Assembly: GCA_029532415.1 (NCBI GenBank)
Contig: JAQOTA010000012.1
Span: 1-64,000 of the forward strand
Direction of reading: 5' to 3'
Source: Marasmius tenuissimus
Lineage: Eukaryota > Basidiomycota > Agaricomycetes > Agaricales > Marasmiaceae
Length of the DNA stretch: 64,000 nucleotides
Below, piece after piece: positions 1 through 9,898 of this stretch (positions within the stretch are counted from its first letter, which is position 1; the number at the start of each line of letters is the position of its first letter). The notes under the pieces are model-generated. The model was given only the letters and a program-made list of their open reading frames with translations. It made no database searches and was not told the DNA's origin. The position numbers and the translations under genes are program-made.

Positions 1-1241
1 GGGTTTTCTCCCAACCTGGTTCCATGTTCACTCCGGGGTGAGGACACGATGGGCACTCCACGATAAGATCGTTCGCTGGAGGTTCTGGTAAGAATTGAGA
101 TAACTTGTGATGGACTCCGGCTCTCCCTTCGACCTGAACGAAGTCCCATATACGCTCAGCGAGAGTAAATTGCTTGAACAAATCCTACAGCATTGTTCAT
201 TAGGACACAGTCCCGCAGACAGATTGAACAAACTCACGGGGACGTCGGCGGTGCCGACATTGTTCGTCAATCGGCGGATAGCTTTGATGTAATTGAAGGG
301 CGTAACGTGACACTGCCAGTGAAGCATCGTGTACTGGCGCATGAGCGAGAAAGTGAAGCAGGAGTGAGGGTCCAACACTGTCGACGGGAGAAAGCCGTGG
401 TCGAAAAGCTGGGTCCATTTGTCCCTCAATGCTGCCTTCTCGCAACCGCAGAATGAAACCTTTGTAGAATGGACCCCATTCATATGAGCGATGATGAGCG
501 ACCGATCTGGTTTAGGTTTGGGGCACTGGCCGCCTTCGTGACCGAGCGGAATACTATGGCCCAAGGCAGAGATGTCATGTTTGACGAAAAAGCCACCCGG
601 TACCCAAACGTGCGCCCAATGTAGGCTGTCGTGTTTATGGGCTTGAACCCAACAGTCTTTGCACAGCAACGGTAGCTGGAGGCAGTCATAGCATCGTACT
701 TGGCGAATGCCATTACCACACCCACATCGGGTACCGATGTCGGCGTGGGCCTCGCGCTTGAATATGAGGAGCGCAGCTTGATCAAGTTTGGTTTCCCAGT
801 CTCCCAAGACTCGGCGACGCTGCGAGAGTTGTCAGAGGCAAGTTGGATCAACTGAACAAAAGTGAACAAGGGTGAACATACGCGAGTCTTGTCTTGTTTC
901 AACAACTCCTCCAATGGTATCTTCTCGTCCGATACTTCCTCCTCCGCTCGTTCCTTCTCAGACTTCTCGACGTCCGGATCTTCCATCTCTGCCTCCACAG
1001 GCTTAGCCTCGAGCGCTGATAGATGCAGCACCGGTGGTGGGGGATTTGGTCTGGGAGGCACCCGTGATTTCGACGGCGAAGGCAGCGGTGGGGCCGGAAC
1101 ATGCGTCGTTGTTCCACTGCAATCGATCATCTGAGAGGTGCGTTGGCGTTTTGTAGCAGGCGTAATACTATCCATCGCTTCCTTCAAGGCTGCGTTTTGG
1201 CCCTTGCCGAAGTGGCGACGTTTGAAAGTAGGCTTGGACAT
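1..1241 (-). CDS. KDZ transposase, N-terminal part (cut by window edge)
   Basis: This is the 5' part of a KDZ (Kyakuja-Dileera-Zisupton) DNA transposase. Three exons fit in frame: 1241-882, 819-238 and 184 to beyond base 1, with introns of 62 and 53 nt. The start ATG (MSKPTFKRRHFGKG) opens a basic, low-complexity N-terminus. Exon 2 carries the CxC2 cysteine cluster: CGCGNGIRQVRCYDC, then LLCKDCW..AHKHD, followed by the family pattern LGH..G.QCPKP, NGVHSTKVSFCGC, FLPSTVLDPHSCFTF. Exon 3 reads DLFKQFTLAERIWDFVQ and ends near ECPSCPHPGVN, where the KDZ catalytic region should begin outside the window. No stop or frameshift is seen once introns are removed. Intron 1 is built largely of GTTCAC repeats. 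Family assignment is from the cysteine pattern; whether the element is active cannot be judged because the catalytic core is off the edge. Confidence 0.85.
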
Positions 1242-1789
1242 TGAATGAGGGTTTAGGTCAAGGAAATGGTGGTGAACGAAAACACAATTCACCTCTCTAA
1301 AAGTGCTCGGAAACCACCAATCGGTATCACACAACCTATCGTAAGCAGATCTCGATCCGGGGCGGTTCGGTTCTATGCAATTTTGTCCATTGATTCGGCG
1401 AGCTGAATAGGTTGTCAGCGCTACACATATACGTGAGACGAAATCTGAACTCACCGAAACACAAGCCAGGCACTCCATCTCGGCCACATTCTCCAACGTG
1501 ATATTTATGATGTCTTGTTCGCTTCACCATCTTTAGACGGTTACTAGTCCCCCAACTGGGCCACGAAGAGGCCAGACATCGTCCAGGGGGGGGGGGGTCA
1601 ATAAACGTATTGAACGTGTCATATCGTACCATTAAAATACATGTAGACCAGTACCACAAATACACGAAACAAGATACAAGATCTATACTATTGATATAGT
1701 GAACAAACGTGAACAAGAGTGAACTAAATGTAGTAACTGTCGCACTAGCCAGGAGAGCGACGATATCTAGGACGCACCAAACCGTTGAA
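1242..1789. other. Upstream region of the KDZ element
   Basis: This stretch separates the KDZ start codon from the stop codon of the SPT5-like gene. It holds a 10-G run near 1590 and three GTGAAC hexamers at 1699-1724. No gene was recognised. The transposon end probably lies between 1725 and 1790, but I could not define terminal inverted repeats because the other end is outside the window. Confidence 0.5.
1699..1724 (-). repeat. Phased GTTCAC array (three copies)
   Basis: Three GTGAAC hexamers (GTTCAC on the minus strand) begin at 1699, 1709 and 1719, exactly 10 bp apart. They lie 460-480 bp upstream of the KDZ start codon and read GTTCAC in the direction of KDZ transcription. The position fits a subterminal transposase-binding array or a 5' leader intron. 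Confidence 0.7.
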
Positions 1790-4700
1790 TCAAGGGAGTG
1801 GACGAATAGGAACTACACGCCTATTGCCAGCCAGTATTGCCTTGCGAGTTAGCTTCATGTATTCGTCTGCGGCTGTTCTGCGCTTTCGGGACTCGTAAAC
1901 CCTGGCCAGCATCGTCTTGGGATCCAGTTCCAGCCGTTCAGGAGTCAAGCTTTCTTCAGCGGTGGGACTGGTCCTCTTGATCACGTTGACAATGATCCAA
2001 TGGTTCTCTTCCGACTTTGACCCCAAGTAGAAGTTGGAGAGTCGTCGAACGAGTTTGCCTATGTGCTCGGGATCACCGCCAACAACGACCATCAGGTTCT
2101 TCTCGGTACTGGGCTTTATAGGCTCCCGAGCGTGCTGAATGCTGATGGGGTTGTAAATGGTCTCGTGGTTGCTATCTGACTTCACGGCAAGAACTCGTGA
2201 ATCCTTACGAACAATATCGACATACTTGTCTTCGCCGGCGACAGCCGCTTGTACCTTCATACCCACGAGATTGGGGTGAAGGATCCAGTGCTGAGTAGTC
2301 GTCTCTTCTATTGATTCCTCTCCATTCGCTATTCGGGAGGCTTCCAAGCAAAGTTCCTGAAGCATTTGTGCCGGAACCTGCTCGGAGGGATTGAGAGGCT
2401 CAATATCTGGAGGAGTGACTGATGGTTCGGTTGGGATTGCAGGGGGAGACGTGGGAGACCAGAGAACTGCATCCGGTCCGAAGGTGCCAGCGGGGCAAGT
2501 TGTAGACGCGTAGGGGTCCCAGTGAGTGTCCAATGTCGTGTCAAAGCGCATTCGCAACATTTCTTCTCGTGACCACTGAGGCGTGCTGGGCACCTCCAAA
2601 TGATCTAATTTCTCCGCTATGACCGGGAGGTCCTCGAGTCCAGGGCGATAGTCGTAAAAACCACCTGATTTGACAGGGTAGGCTTGGTTGAGAAACTGAC
2701 GGCTCTTGACATCGAGGACGCGCAAGTAATCGACAGTCACAAGCCCTGTGCTCACGGCCATCTGAGTATCGAGTTCAATCCTCAGCTGGATTCCCTTGCG
2801 CTTGGCGATGGTCTTTCCTGGGACTTTTCGGTCTCTCTGTAAATCGTCCGTCTGGAAGATGACATTGACACCGCGGACTTTTCCGAATTGGCCTTTGAAG
2901 TGGCCCTTGGTGATGCGAACGTGAGTACCCAACCAAGGCTCACGACTGGTGGACATGGAGCGAGAGATCCCGTAGACTTGAATCTGGAGGTCGCTCAGAG
3001 GGTGAGCATCCCTGAGTCGTTGTGCCTTACTGGAAAAGATTTAGTACATTCGCACTTAATTGTTGTAATGGACTTACTGGGTCGTTAGTATGTGATCATG
3101 GTCAACAAGGACAAACCTCTTGACGAGTTCGACCCATAAACCAACCATAAGCCTTCTCCCGAATTTTCCCTCGACTCTCTCAACCATCTCAACACGACCA
3201 ACGCATCCGTTGTAGGGGCCTCTCGTGACACGAACCTCGGTATCAATCCAAGGCGCTGGAATAAGGTCTCTCTTCCTCCCAAAGATGTCGAGCCGGGAGT
3301 CTTTCTCCAAGGGCGGAGACATGCGTTTCGCGGTATTGACATGACAAGTGGCAAGCGCGTGTTCCTCGGGCAACAATACAGTCAGGATATTCTCGTATCT
3401 GATGAGAACGCGACCGTATTTCCCACGATCTTTCCCTGTCATTATGATTATCCAGTCGTCTTTCTTGTGAGTTTTGAGAAGATGTCGGACTTGGGCAACA
3501 TGTTCGCCCTTGCTGACCACTTCCTGAAGCCTTCGCTGTTCACGCCGCATCTCCTCTTCCCTCCTCTCTCGCAACCAGCTCTCCTGGGGCGTCTCGTTGG
3601 CAGGATGGGGGAAAGCAAAAGGGCCGGCAGTAGGCTTCAAGACCTGTTCGGCATCCACCTTCATGCTCACGATGGCCGTCGGAGGGTCGGATGCCCGGGC
3701 TCGGATCACCATGTACTTGAAGGTAACGTTCATGCCACGCTGAGGGGCCCCATTGGATGCAGTTGGTGATCCAGCATCGGTCCAGATGACATCTTCGCCT
3801 TCGTCAAATGACCAACTGGAGGGATAGGGGAAAGGGAAAATGTCGTAGGTGGGGCAATTGGCCTGCCTGAAGGCTTTTTCGAGCTTATGTGGGATTGAAG
3901 TTGCGAGTGTAAGATCTTTTTTGCGATATGTGGCCACCAGTAGACCCTCGCGGGCGAAAAATGAGCCGCGGTATCGGTAGCCGACATCGTCGGTTTCGAC
4001 ATTGTCGTACTCCTTGGGATTGAAGAGGCGAGGAGGATTGCGGCGTGGGGAGGAACCATCGGTCTCGTTGACGAAGGGATGAATGATATCATGTTCCTTG
4101 CGTTGCTCGGATTTTTCGAGTTTGCTGAGGGGAAGCCGTGGTACGAGCATGACGTCAAACTCGTTGCGTTTGCGACTAAGATGTTCTACTTCTTGGAGAC
4201 CTTTACCGAGTTCTTCACCACGCAACTTGTAGACGAGTTCCCTTTGTTCATCCTCCATTTGATCGATATCCTTTTGCTGCTCGTGCCTCTGCTTCTTCGC
4301 ATGATTGTATTTCAACTTGTTCTGGAGAATCTCCTCCGCCTCTCTAGCCTCTTCGTCGTCCTTCTCATCTGCCGGTATGTGGAGCGCGAACCCCACATCA
4401 CCGCGATACATCCCAGAGCAGATAGTCACCCATTCTAAAGGCTGAACGTGCGCTCTCAGACGGGTGCTGAGTGCACTACATGCGTGTTTCTTCATTTCGC
4501 GAATGTGGTCACGATCGATAGTCGGGATGTTAGCGGCTTCGGCATTCCTCCTGAGTGTATGGATACGCTCCCAGTCTCCCATTTTCTCGACTTCGGGAAT
4601 CTCGAAAGCATTTTCCGATGTCGATGATTGATTGGGTATTGAGCGATACACTGGTGAGTGCTGGGATGCCCAGGAGTAGAAACCTTGAGCGTCAGACTGG

Positions 4701-5342
4701 GGCTCCTTCACCCTATTTACTTGTCGCTTTTGGGCCGGTTCGGGTGTTGGGGACGGCAGAAACAGGGGAGTTCCTCTCTGCTGCTGGAACGTCGGTTGCG
4801 AAGACGGCTCGAAGGAAGGTGGGGAGGGGAGAGACGGTGGTTCAGAGATGAGAGGCAGGAATATCGAGCTTTGTGGAGCTGGGGAGAGAGAGGGTGATGC
4901 GGTACGTCTGGACTGTCCTGCTGTTGGCTGGAATTCCGAGGATTGATTCAGCAGAGAAGGGTCGATGGTTTGCTGCAGTCTGGAAGGTTCTTTCGAGAGC
5001 TGCCGCATCCCGGAAGATCCTGCTGTGGGTTGTAGTTGAGGCTCGCGTACATAACGAGCAGTGAGGTCGTCACAGAGGGCGTCCACAAACGATTGGCGAT
5101 CCTCGGGAGCTTCGAACGAGAGTCGCGCATGATTGAGAGCAGGATCTGAGTGAGAAGCTAGAGTCAATAAGGCACAAAAATAGTAGGAAGTTGAACGCAC
5201 CGTTTTCAACATCGTCGTCGCTGTCCTCGAAATGTTCTTCGACTTCCGATTCCCCTTCATCGTAATCATTATCTCCATCCTCAAACGCCGTAAGGTCCAG
5301 AAATCTGTCGATGCCAGTTCTTTTGCGCTTTCCAAGCGCCAT
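1790..5342 (-). CDS. SPT5-like protein with several KOW motifs
   Basis: Three exons (5342-5201, 5145-3078, 3029-1790; introns of 55 and 48 nt) join in frame to 1149 residues with no internal stop. The N-terminus MALGKRKRTGIDRFLDL is followed by an acidic stretch (residues about 20-48), as in SPT5, the elongation factor that travels with RNA polymerase II. KOW-like motifs are visible near 280-300 (SGMYRGDVGFA), 608-630 (TGKDRGKYGRV), 676-700 (TRGPYNGCVGRV) and 768-790 (TKGHFKGQFGKV). A highly charged coiled-coil follows the first KOW (about 305-375). Proline/serine-rich sequence fills 100-230. I do not see an SPT5-type heptad C-terminal repeat, and the NGN domain is at best very diverged, so this is more likely a diverged accessory paralogue than the essential SPT5. 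It lies directly beside the KDZ element. Confidence 0.8.
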
Positions 5343-5852
5343 TGAATGTTGAATGTCTCGAATATCAAGTAAAGATGGGTAGTAATGACCTGAATCGTGT
5401 CAAGACCGTTAGCCTGCCGTCAACGTTGAGCTGGTTATCACACAACGTACCGGATAGAAGGTTGAAAACGTGTCGTCAATCGAGGGAAACCGAACAATGA
5501 AACCGAACGAAACGCCCTAAAAACATCGAAATCGTGAGCTTAATTCTGGCAGACATCCAGAGAATACACAACGCACCGAATGAAACGAGAAGGACGTCGC
5601 CTGGCGTAGCACCTAGTGCAGAGGTGCCGCAGCCGAGCCTGTAGATCGTCGGTCAGCATTTCTGGCTGCATTTTTTGTCTTTGTCTCTACGATAAAAACG
5701 AAATTCAACGGGGCTTTTTGCCACCGACTGGTTCTTTCATAAACTTTCAAGTTATTTGTATTGTAGTAATTACGACTGTACTCTAAGGGGACGGAAAGAC
5801 AGCATACTTACCTCGAGAGGGAGTCCACCGCTGTTGACGGCGGCGGGATTGA
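5343..5852. other. Intergenic region upstream of the SPT5-like gene
   Basis: No gene is supported here. It must contain the promoter of the SPT5-like gene. A T-rich stretch lies at 5660-5760. I see no clear TATA element close to the start at 5342. Confidence 0.4.
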
Positions 5853-6197
5853 GTCAAGAGTGGCATGAGGTGGCTGTGCAGAAAACGCGCCCAGGATATG
5901 GGCACAAGGATGCAATTCCGTCTGACGCCCGTTAAGCGCCCAGGTAGAATCAACATAGAAAATAATTCCTGACTGCACCGAGAATCGAACTGGGACCTGT
6001 GGTCACGATGGTTACATCGCCCATATTATATCCACATGCTCTACCATTGAGCTATACAGTCTTGTATTCCCGGCGTCCTTTGCTGTGATATATACATGTC
6101 GGAGTAGCGGGCGCTTGACGGGCGTCAGACGGAATTGCATCCTTGTGCCTATATCCTGGGCGCGTTTTCTGCACAGCCACAACATGCCACTCTTGAC
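5853..6197. mobile_element. Foldback element with 89-bp inverted arms enclosing a tRNA-like gene
   Basis: The left arm (5853-5941) and right arm (6109-6197) are inverted copies, 89 bp each with only 4 mismatches by direct comparison. The spacer of 167 bp contains a tRNA-like gene at 5971-6061. The right arm begins GGGCGCTTGACGGGCGTCAG. A diverged copy of this arm lies at 9242-9330, downstream of the second paralogue of the tandem gene pair, and sequence beyond the right arm (6230-6410) also matches 9380-9560. The arm therefore marks one edge of a duplicated unit. I find no clear target-site duplication. Confidence 0.75.
5971..6061 (-). tRNA. tRNA-like gene with intron, possibly a pseudo-tRNA
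   Basis: On the minus strand the acceptor stem GACTGTA pairs with TGCAGTC (one G-U). The D arm is GCTC-AATGGTA-GAGC and the anticodon stem TGTGG pairs with CCACA. The internal promoters are good: A box TAGCTCAATGG and B box AGTTCGATTCT. Between the anticodon stem strands lie 29 nt, so a 22-nt intron is likely; it can form a small hairpin (CGATG-TAAC-CATCG). Oddities: the T stem CCCAG/CTCGG has a C-C mismatch, the variable loop is only 3 nt, and the anticodon would read AUA, which is not a normal species. A decayed or tRNA-derived element is as likely as a working tRNA. Confidence 0.6.
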
Positions 6198-6684
6198 CAG
6201 GCAACCTCAACATCTCCGCAAAGGTAAGTCCTAATTCTCTACCGTCCGTAGTATTAGTTAGTGTAAAACAATGAAATGAGCCCCACCAAACACCTCGAGT
6301 GAGGCTCGCATAAGTTCCAGAGTCGAAAAGACTCGCCAGAAAGTCGGAATCAACCAAAATCTCAGGACCCGTCATGTCGCCTCGTTCAACGACACTGACA
6401 CTGAATCCATATTAGGTTGGCCCGGGCGTCGCAACCACTCGAATCTCTTGCGGCAAATGGTGAGTGTATTGATCCTTGGCAGGATCCCAAGAAAGACTGA
6501 ACTACATCAACTAGGGTACTACGTGTATTTGAAATACTGGGACGAGACCGTGAACAAGAAGACGAACGCACTTCGCGTGCAGCTAATCTACAAGGATATA
6601 CAGCAGAACAGGGCGGGATAGGCGTAAGGGGAAAGGCTATGTGCAGTTAGGGGAGGAGGCTACGTTCCGTCAACGGTCGACCCG
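6198..6684. other. Downstream flank shared between the tandem paralogues
   Basis: No gene is supported. Part of this stretch (about 6230-6410) matches 9380-9560 downstream of the second paralogue: both contain AGAGTCGAAAAGACTCG followed by a CGTTxxACGACxCTGACACT-type block. This shows that the duplication included more than the coding region. Confidence 0.55.
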
Positions 6685-7960
6685 TTAGAGACGGAGTGGC
6701 TTGACGGGACTGAAGTCGTCATCCTCCTCTTCATCCGAGTCAGGCGCGAGTACAATGTCCTTCACTAAGATGAAGGGTGAGTTGTTCTGTATCCTCTCGG
6801 GCACAGCGAGTAGTAGACTTACAAATGCCTCTTCCTTTCCGCATAGGACTGTTGGTATCGTTGATATTTCTAACGTCCAAAGCCTTCACTGAAGTGGAAC
6901 GGTAAGTTCGATCTCATCCTGAGCGCACGAATTCGAAGGCTTACTTTTTCCTTTGTCCTTTCTCAATGAAGAGCCGCTACCGCTCTGATCAGCTTCATCG
7001 TCCGAGATATCAAGAGTTCCAAGGGCTGGCAACATAGAGTGAGTGGAATCGCGTGGAGGCAAACATCGAGACTTACATCTCAGTTTCTTACTAGGACGTG
7101 ACGGTGTGCTATCCATGCCCTCCGTCCCTTGCTTCCTCTTCGCCGCTAACGCCGCCAATGTTTTGGTGCTGGTCGGGGTAGAAGATTGAGTGCTGGCATT
7201 CGTAGATGTCGCGGATCCAAGGCTGGCCCTGGTGGCGGGGGCGCGCTGGTGAAGACGGGATGTGGACGCTCTCGGGGTCCCAGAGATAGCCTTTGTCTTG
7301 CGAATGCGATGGTGATAAGTCTTGCTGGGTGGGGGCTTAGCAGGGGTAAAAAACCATTGATGAGTCGAAGGTGGCGGAAATGATGGCGCCTGTGGGGATG
7401 CTGGTTGAGCAAGAGGCTTAGTAGGGGACTTGGATGAAGATCCCAGAAGCCTGCGGGGCTGAGCAGGCATGGATATGTCTGGCTCGTCGAATACTCCCGT
7501 CGTCTCAAAATTCTCGAAAGCAACCTTCACCCTCGTCAGAACTTGACGCAACACGCCTAACACCATCTCCACATCGGCTTCGCGAGCCGCGTCTTGTGGG
7601 TTGTATTTCTTCCCCGGAAGAATATCGTGGATCGCCCTCAACATCAACATCCAGCGCATCGGCTTGACCTTCATCCTTTCCCCAGCCACAGACTGCTGAA
7701 AAGCATGGCTGTGGGTTTTCTTCTTACACTGTATGGGATGATGTGAGTTTCTGTCAGCCGAAAGACCCACTGAGACTCACATATTTGTGCAGTTGACCTG
7801 CCGCGAGGAAGGATTTGCCTTTCCCTTGTCCTTTGCAATAATCTACGATGCACTCGCCTTCAACTTCATCGGCAGGGACATCTCCTCCGTACGCTTCGGT
7901 GATGTCGAAAATCACGTCGCAAACGTCCTCTTTGAAGGCTTTGACTGCTTCGTACCCCAT
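6685..7960 (-). CDS. Unknown protein, first member of a tandem paralogue pair
   Basis: Five exons (7960-7781, 7728-7077, 7025-6945, 6888-6823, 6764-6685) join in frame to 352 residues; introns are 51-58 nt with GT-AG ends. The protein starts MGYEAVKAFKEDVCDVIFD. A conserved helical region follows (residues about 60-130, containing RAIHDILPGKKYNPQDAARE and a hydrophobic run VLGVLRQVLTRVKVAF). A long proline/serine/threonine-rich linker comes next (140-280), and the tail is short and acidic, ending PDSDEEEDDDFSPVKPLRL. Exon structure and the two conserved blocks match the gene at 9899-11161, so the pair arose by duplication. I do not recognise the family. The acidic tail and basic KKLR/KRK clusters suggest a nuclear protein, which is inference only. 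Confidence 0.8.
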
Positions 7961-8472
7961 TGTCGAGATGGGTAGATGAGAAACGGAAGTGAAATGGAAG
8001 TGAACAGCCCAGTGGCCGGAGTGAGCAGCTCACTGAACGGATCAGTGGGGAGGAGACTCAGCGGGCCAGGCGGCTTTACTTATATGACGTCGGCATAGAT
8101 ATCTTTCGTTTTGGCGCTGGATCTGTCAATTTTTTTCATCATCGAGGACTAAACGCCACCATAACTCAATTTGGATGGAAATTTATGGCCAAAGTCTAGT
8201 CATCCTTTCGCGCCAGTAACCTGGACAATACTCAGTGCAGGGACCTGCAGGGTCCCCCTCCGTTTTCCGAATCTTGGATATCGTCACTCCCCACCGACAC
8301 ATGCTCCCTTCTCTTCTCGGAAGTAACGGTACGCCACCTTGTCAAGCAGTTCGGAAATACCTTTCCGTCACCCCTTACCTGTGTTTCTCCAAGATTGGTT
8401 AATCCCCTCGCTCTGAGTGCGTTTGATCGTGTCTAATCATTCAGTCTTCATAGTTCAGGTTGGCCTTCCCAT

Positions 8473-8771
8473 ATGCTAGCCCACATCGACGACTATCACA
8501 TCAAGGAGGTCTTCGAAGACCACACTACGCATCGGGTAGTGTATATCAACGCTGGAGATCGTTCGTCGTAAGTTTTCTCCCCATTTTTGTCTCTCCGGGG
8601 GTCCATGGATCGTCGTTCACCTTCGTTCACTCTAGTTCACCCCCGTTCACCCCAGATCACAACACCAGTCGAAACCGCAATTGCCCTTCGCTAATCATAT
8701 TACATACGTTCGATGGAACGGTACCGTTTGATGCCTCACAACTTGAGGTCCTTATCTCCAAGGACCCTTAA
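8473..8771 (+). CDS. Small unknown protein (65 aa) with a GTTCAC-array intron
   Basis: Two exons (8473-8567 and 8669-8771) join across a 101-nt intron (GTAAGT...CCAG) to a 65-residue reading frame. It starts MLAHIDDYHIKEVFEDHTTH and ends FDASQLEVLISKDP. The intron holds four phased GTTCAC hexamers. A second exon-like piece at about 8857-8968 encodes GRVIPLDAAHFEDITL, which resembles the end of exon 2 (GTVPFDASQLEVLI), so the gene may be longer, alternatively spliced, or a partial tandem duplicate. No family recognised. It could be the relic of a larger gene. Confidence 0.45.
8615..8650 (+). repeat. Phased GTTCAC array (four copies) in an intron
   Basis: GTTCAC begins at 8615, 8625, 8635 and 8645, exactly 10 bp apart, with a degenerate GATCAC at 8655 continuing the phase. 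The array lies inside the predicted intron 8568-8668 in the sense direction of that gene. Confidence 0.8.
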
Positions 8772-9241
8772 GTCTAGTCCTCCCTATAATTGCTCGTAAA
8801 ATTTTTTTCTCTTCCATTTCTACATCTCCAAGGCTTACGAACATTCATTCATTTCAGGTTCCCATGTCAGCTCAGCTTCTGGCAGAGTTATACCGCTTGA
8901 TGCCGCCCATTTTGAGGACATTACTCTCACGAACCAGCGCCCATGGCCGGATTTTTTTGACACCTGAGTAATTATGTTTTTGCCATGCCGCGGCACGGCA
9001 CCTCAACAACTTGTAGGTAAGTCCCTCCTCACGACGTCTTATTCAGCTGAAGAACGGGCTTGCATAGTCTTCATAGCATTGAGAATAATGGAACCAGGTA
9101 TGTGCCTGGTTTTCGAAAACACCCCCTCCCCTCCAAGTCTCTTTCTCAGGCAACTGACATCTTCGATTCAGGGCAGTGTGTTGTATGACTGAACCGAACT
9201 CGGCTACATATGGCCCACCAAAATCCGGTTCGCTCGTAGCC
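8772..9241. other. Region with one exon-like block
   Basis: The block at about 8857-8968 begins after a good acceptor (TTTCAG) and encodes a short frame containing IPLDAAHFEDITLTNQ and ending WPDFFDT before a stop. It resembles exon 2 of the small gene just upstream. Nothing else is supported here. Confidence 0.3.
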
Positions 9242-9357
9242 TGGCGCTTGATGGGCGTTAGACGCTTTTGCACTCACGCACGGATAACCACGCCGGTCTG
9301 GTTGCACAGCAATTCACACCCACCTTACAACTGAACCACCACGGTGAACATGGTGAA
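9242..9357. repeat. Diverged copy of the foldback arm plus GTGAAC pair
   Basis: The stretch 9242-9330 begins GGCGCTTGATGGGCGTTAGACG and matches the arm at 6109-6197 in the same orientation, with substitutions and small gaps. It is followed by two GTGAAC hexamers, 10 bp apart, at 9343-9357. No inverted partner is visible nearby. Confidence 0.55.
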
Positions 9358-9898
9358 CACAGTAAGCGTCCCCCCCAAAATTTTCAGTATACGTAGTGTA
9401 GAAAGATCAATATGAGATTCTCGTTCATGTACGAGTAAGTCCGACCAAACAAAGAGAGTCGAAAAGACTCGAAAGAAATAAAGGAAACATAGGACGCACC
9501 ATGCTGCTAGAACGTGTTACTCGGCCTCGTGTAACGACGCTGACACTTTGTTTTGCTCTCCAGGTCGATGCTCAAATCCTGGAGTGGTCAATCTTTACTT
9601 GGCTCAAGGAAGGTATGCCTTTTTTCAATTGTGCAGCACCTCATTCAAAGACATTGACGCTTCTTCACAGGTTCACAGGTAATATAGATTCGGTTCATTG
9701 TCGGATGCCATAATTTCTCATTCAACGCTTTTGTAATTACAGGTATCAAGAAGTACGAACGGGTGTGGGGAGAGCGACATGTTGTGAAACAGCGGTATAA
9801 CCGCAGCAAGAAAAAGCAGACAATAATACAGGAATTTACAAGTGGGCAGAAGTGCTTGGACGAAAGGGAGGGATAGGGTATCGTCAGCGACAAGTCCG
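9358..9898. other. Downstream flank of the second paralogue
   Basis: The part at 9380-9560 matches 6230-6410. The remainder shows no supported gene. Confidence 0.4.

Noticed and set aside
480..1496. A single 338-codon minus-strand frame
   Set aside because: It reads through KDZ intron 1 and then in the wrong frame through exon 2. The spliced model explains the CxC2 motif.
3341..4438. Plus-strand open frames of 100-142 codons
   Set aside because: They lie antisense to the long second exon of the SPT5-like gene, whose frame and splicing are well supported.
5070..5342. A separate 90-residue protein at the SPT5-like start
   Set aside because: It is the true first exon of the SPT5-like gene read through a 55-nt intron.
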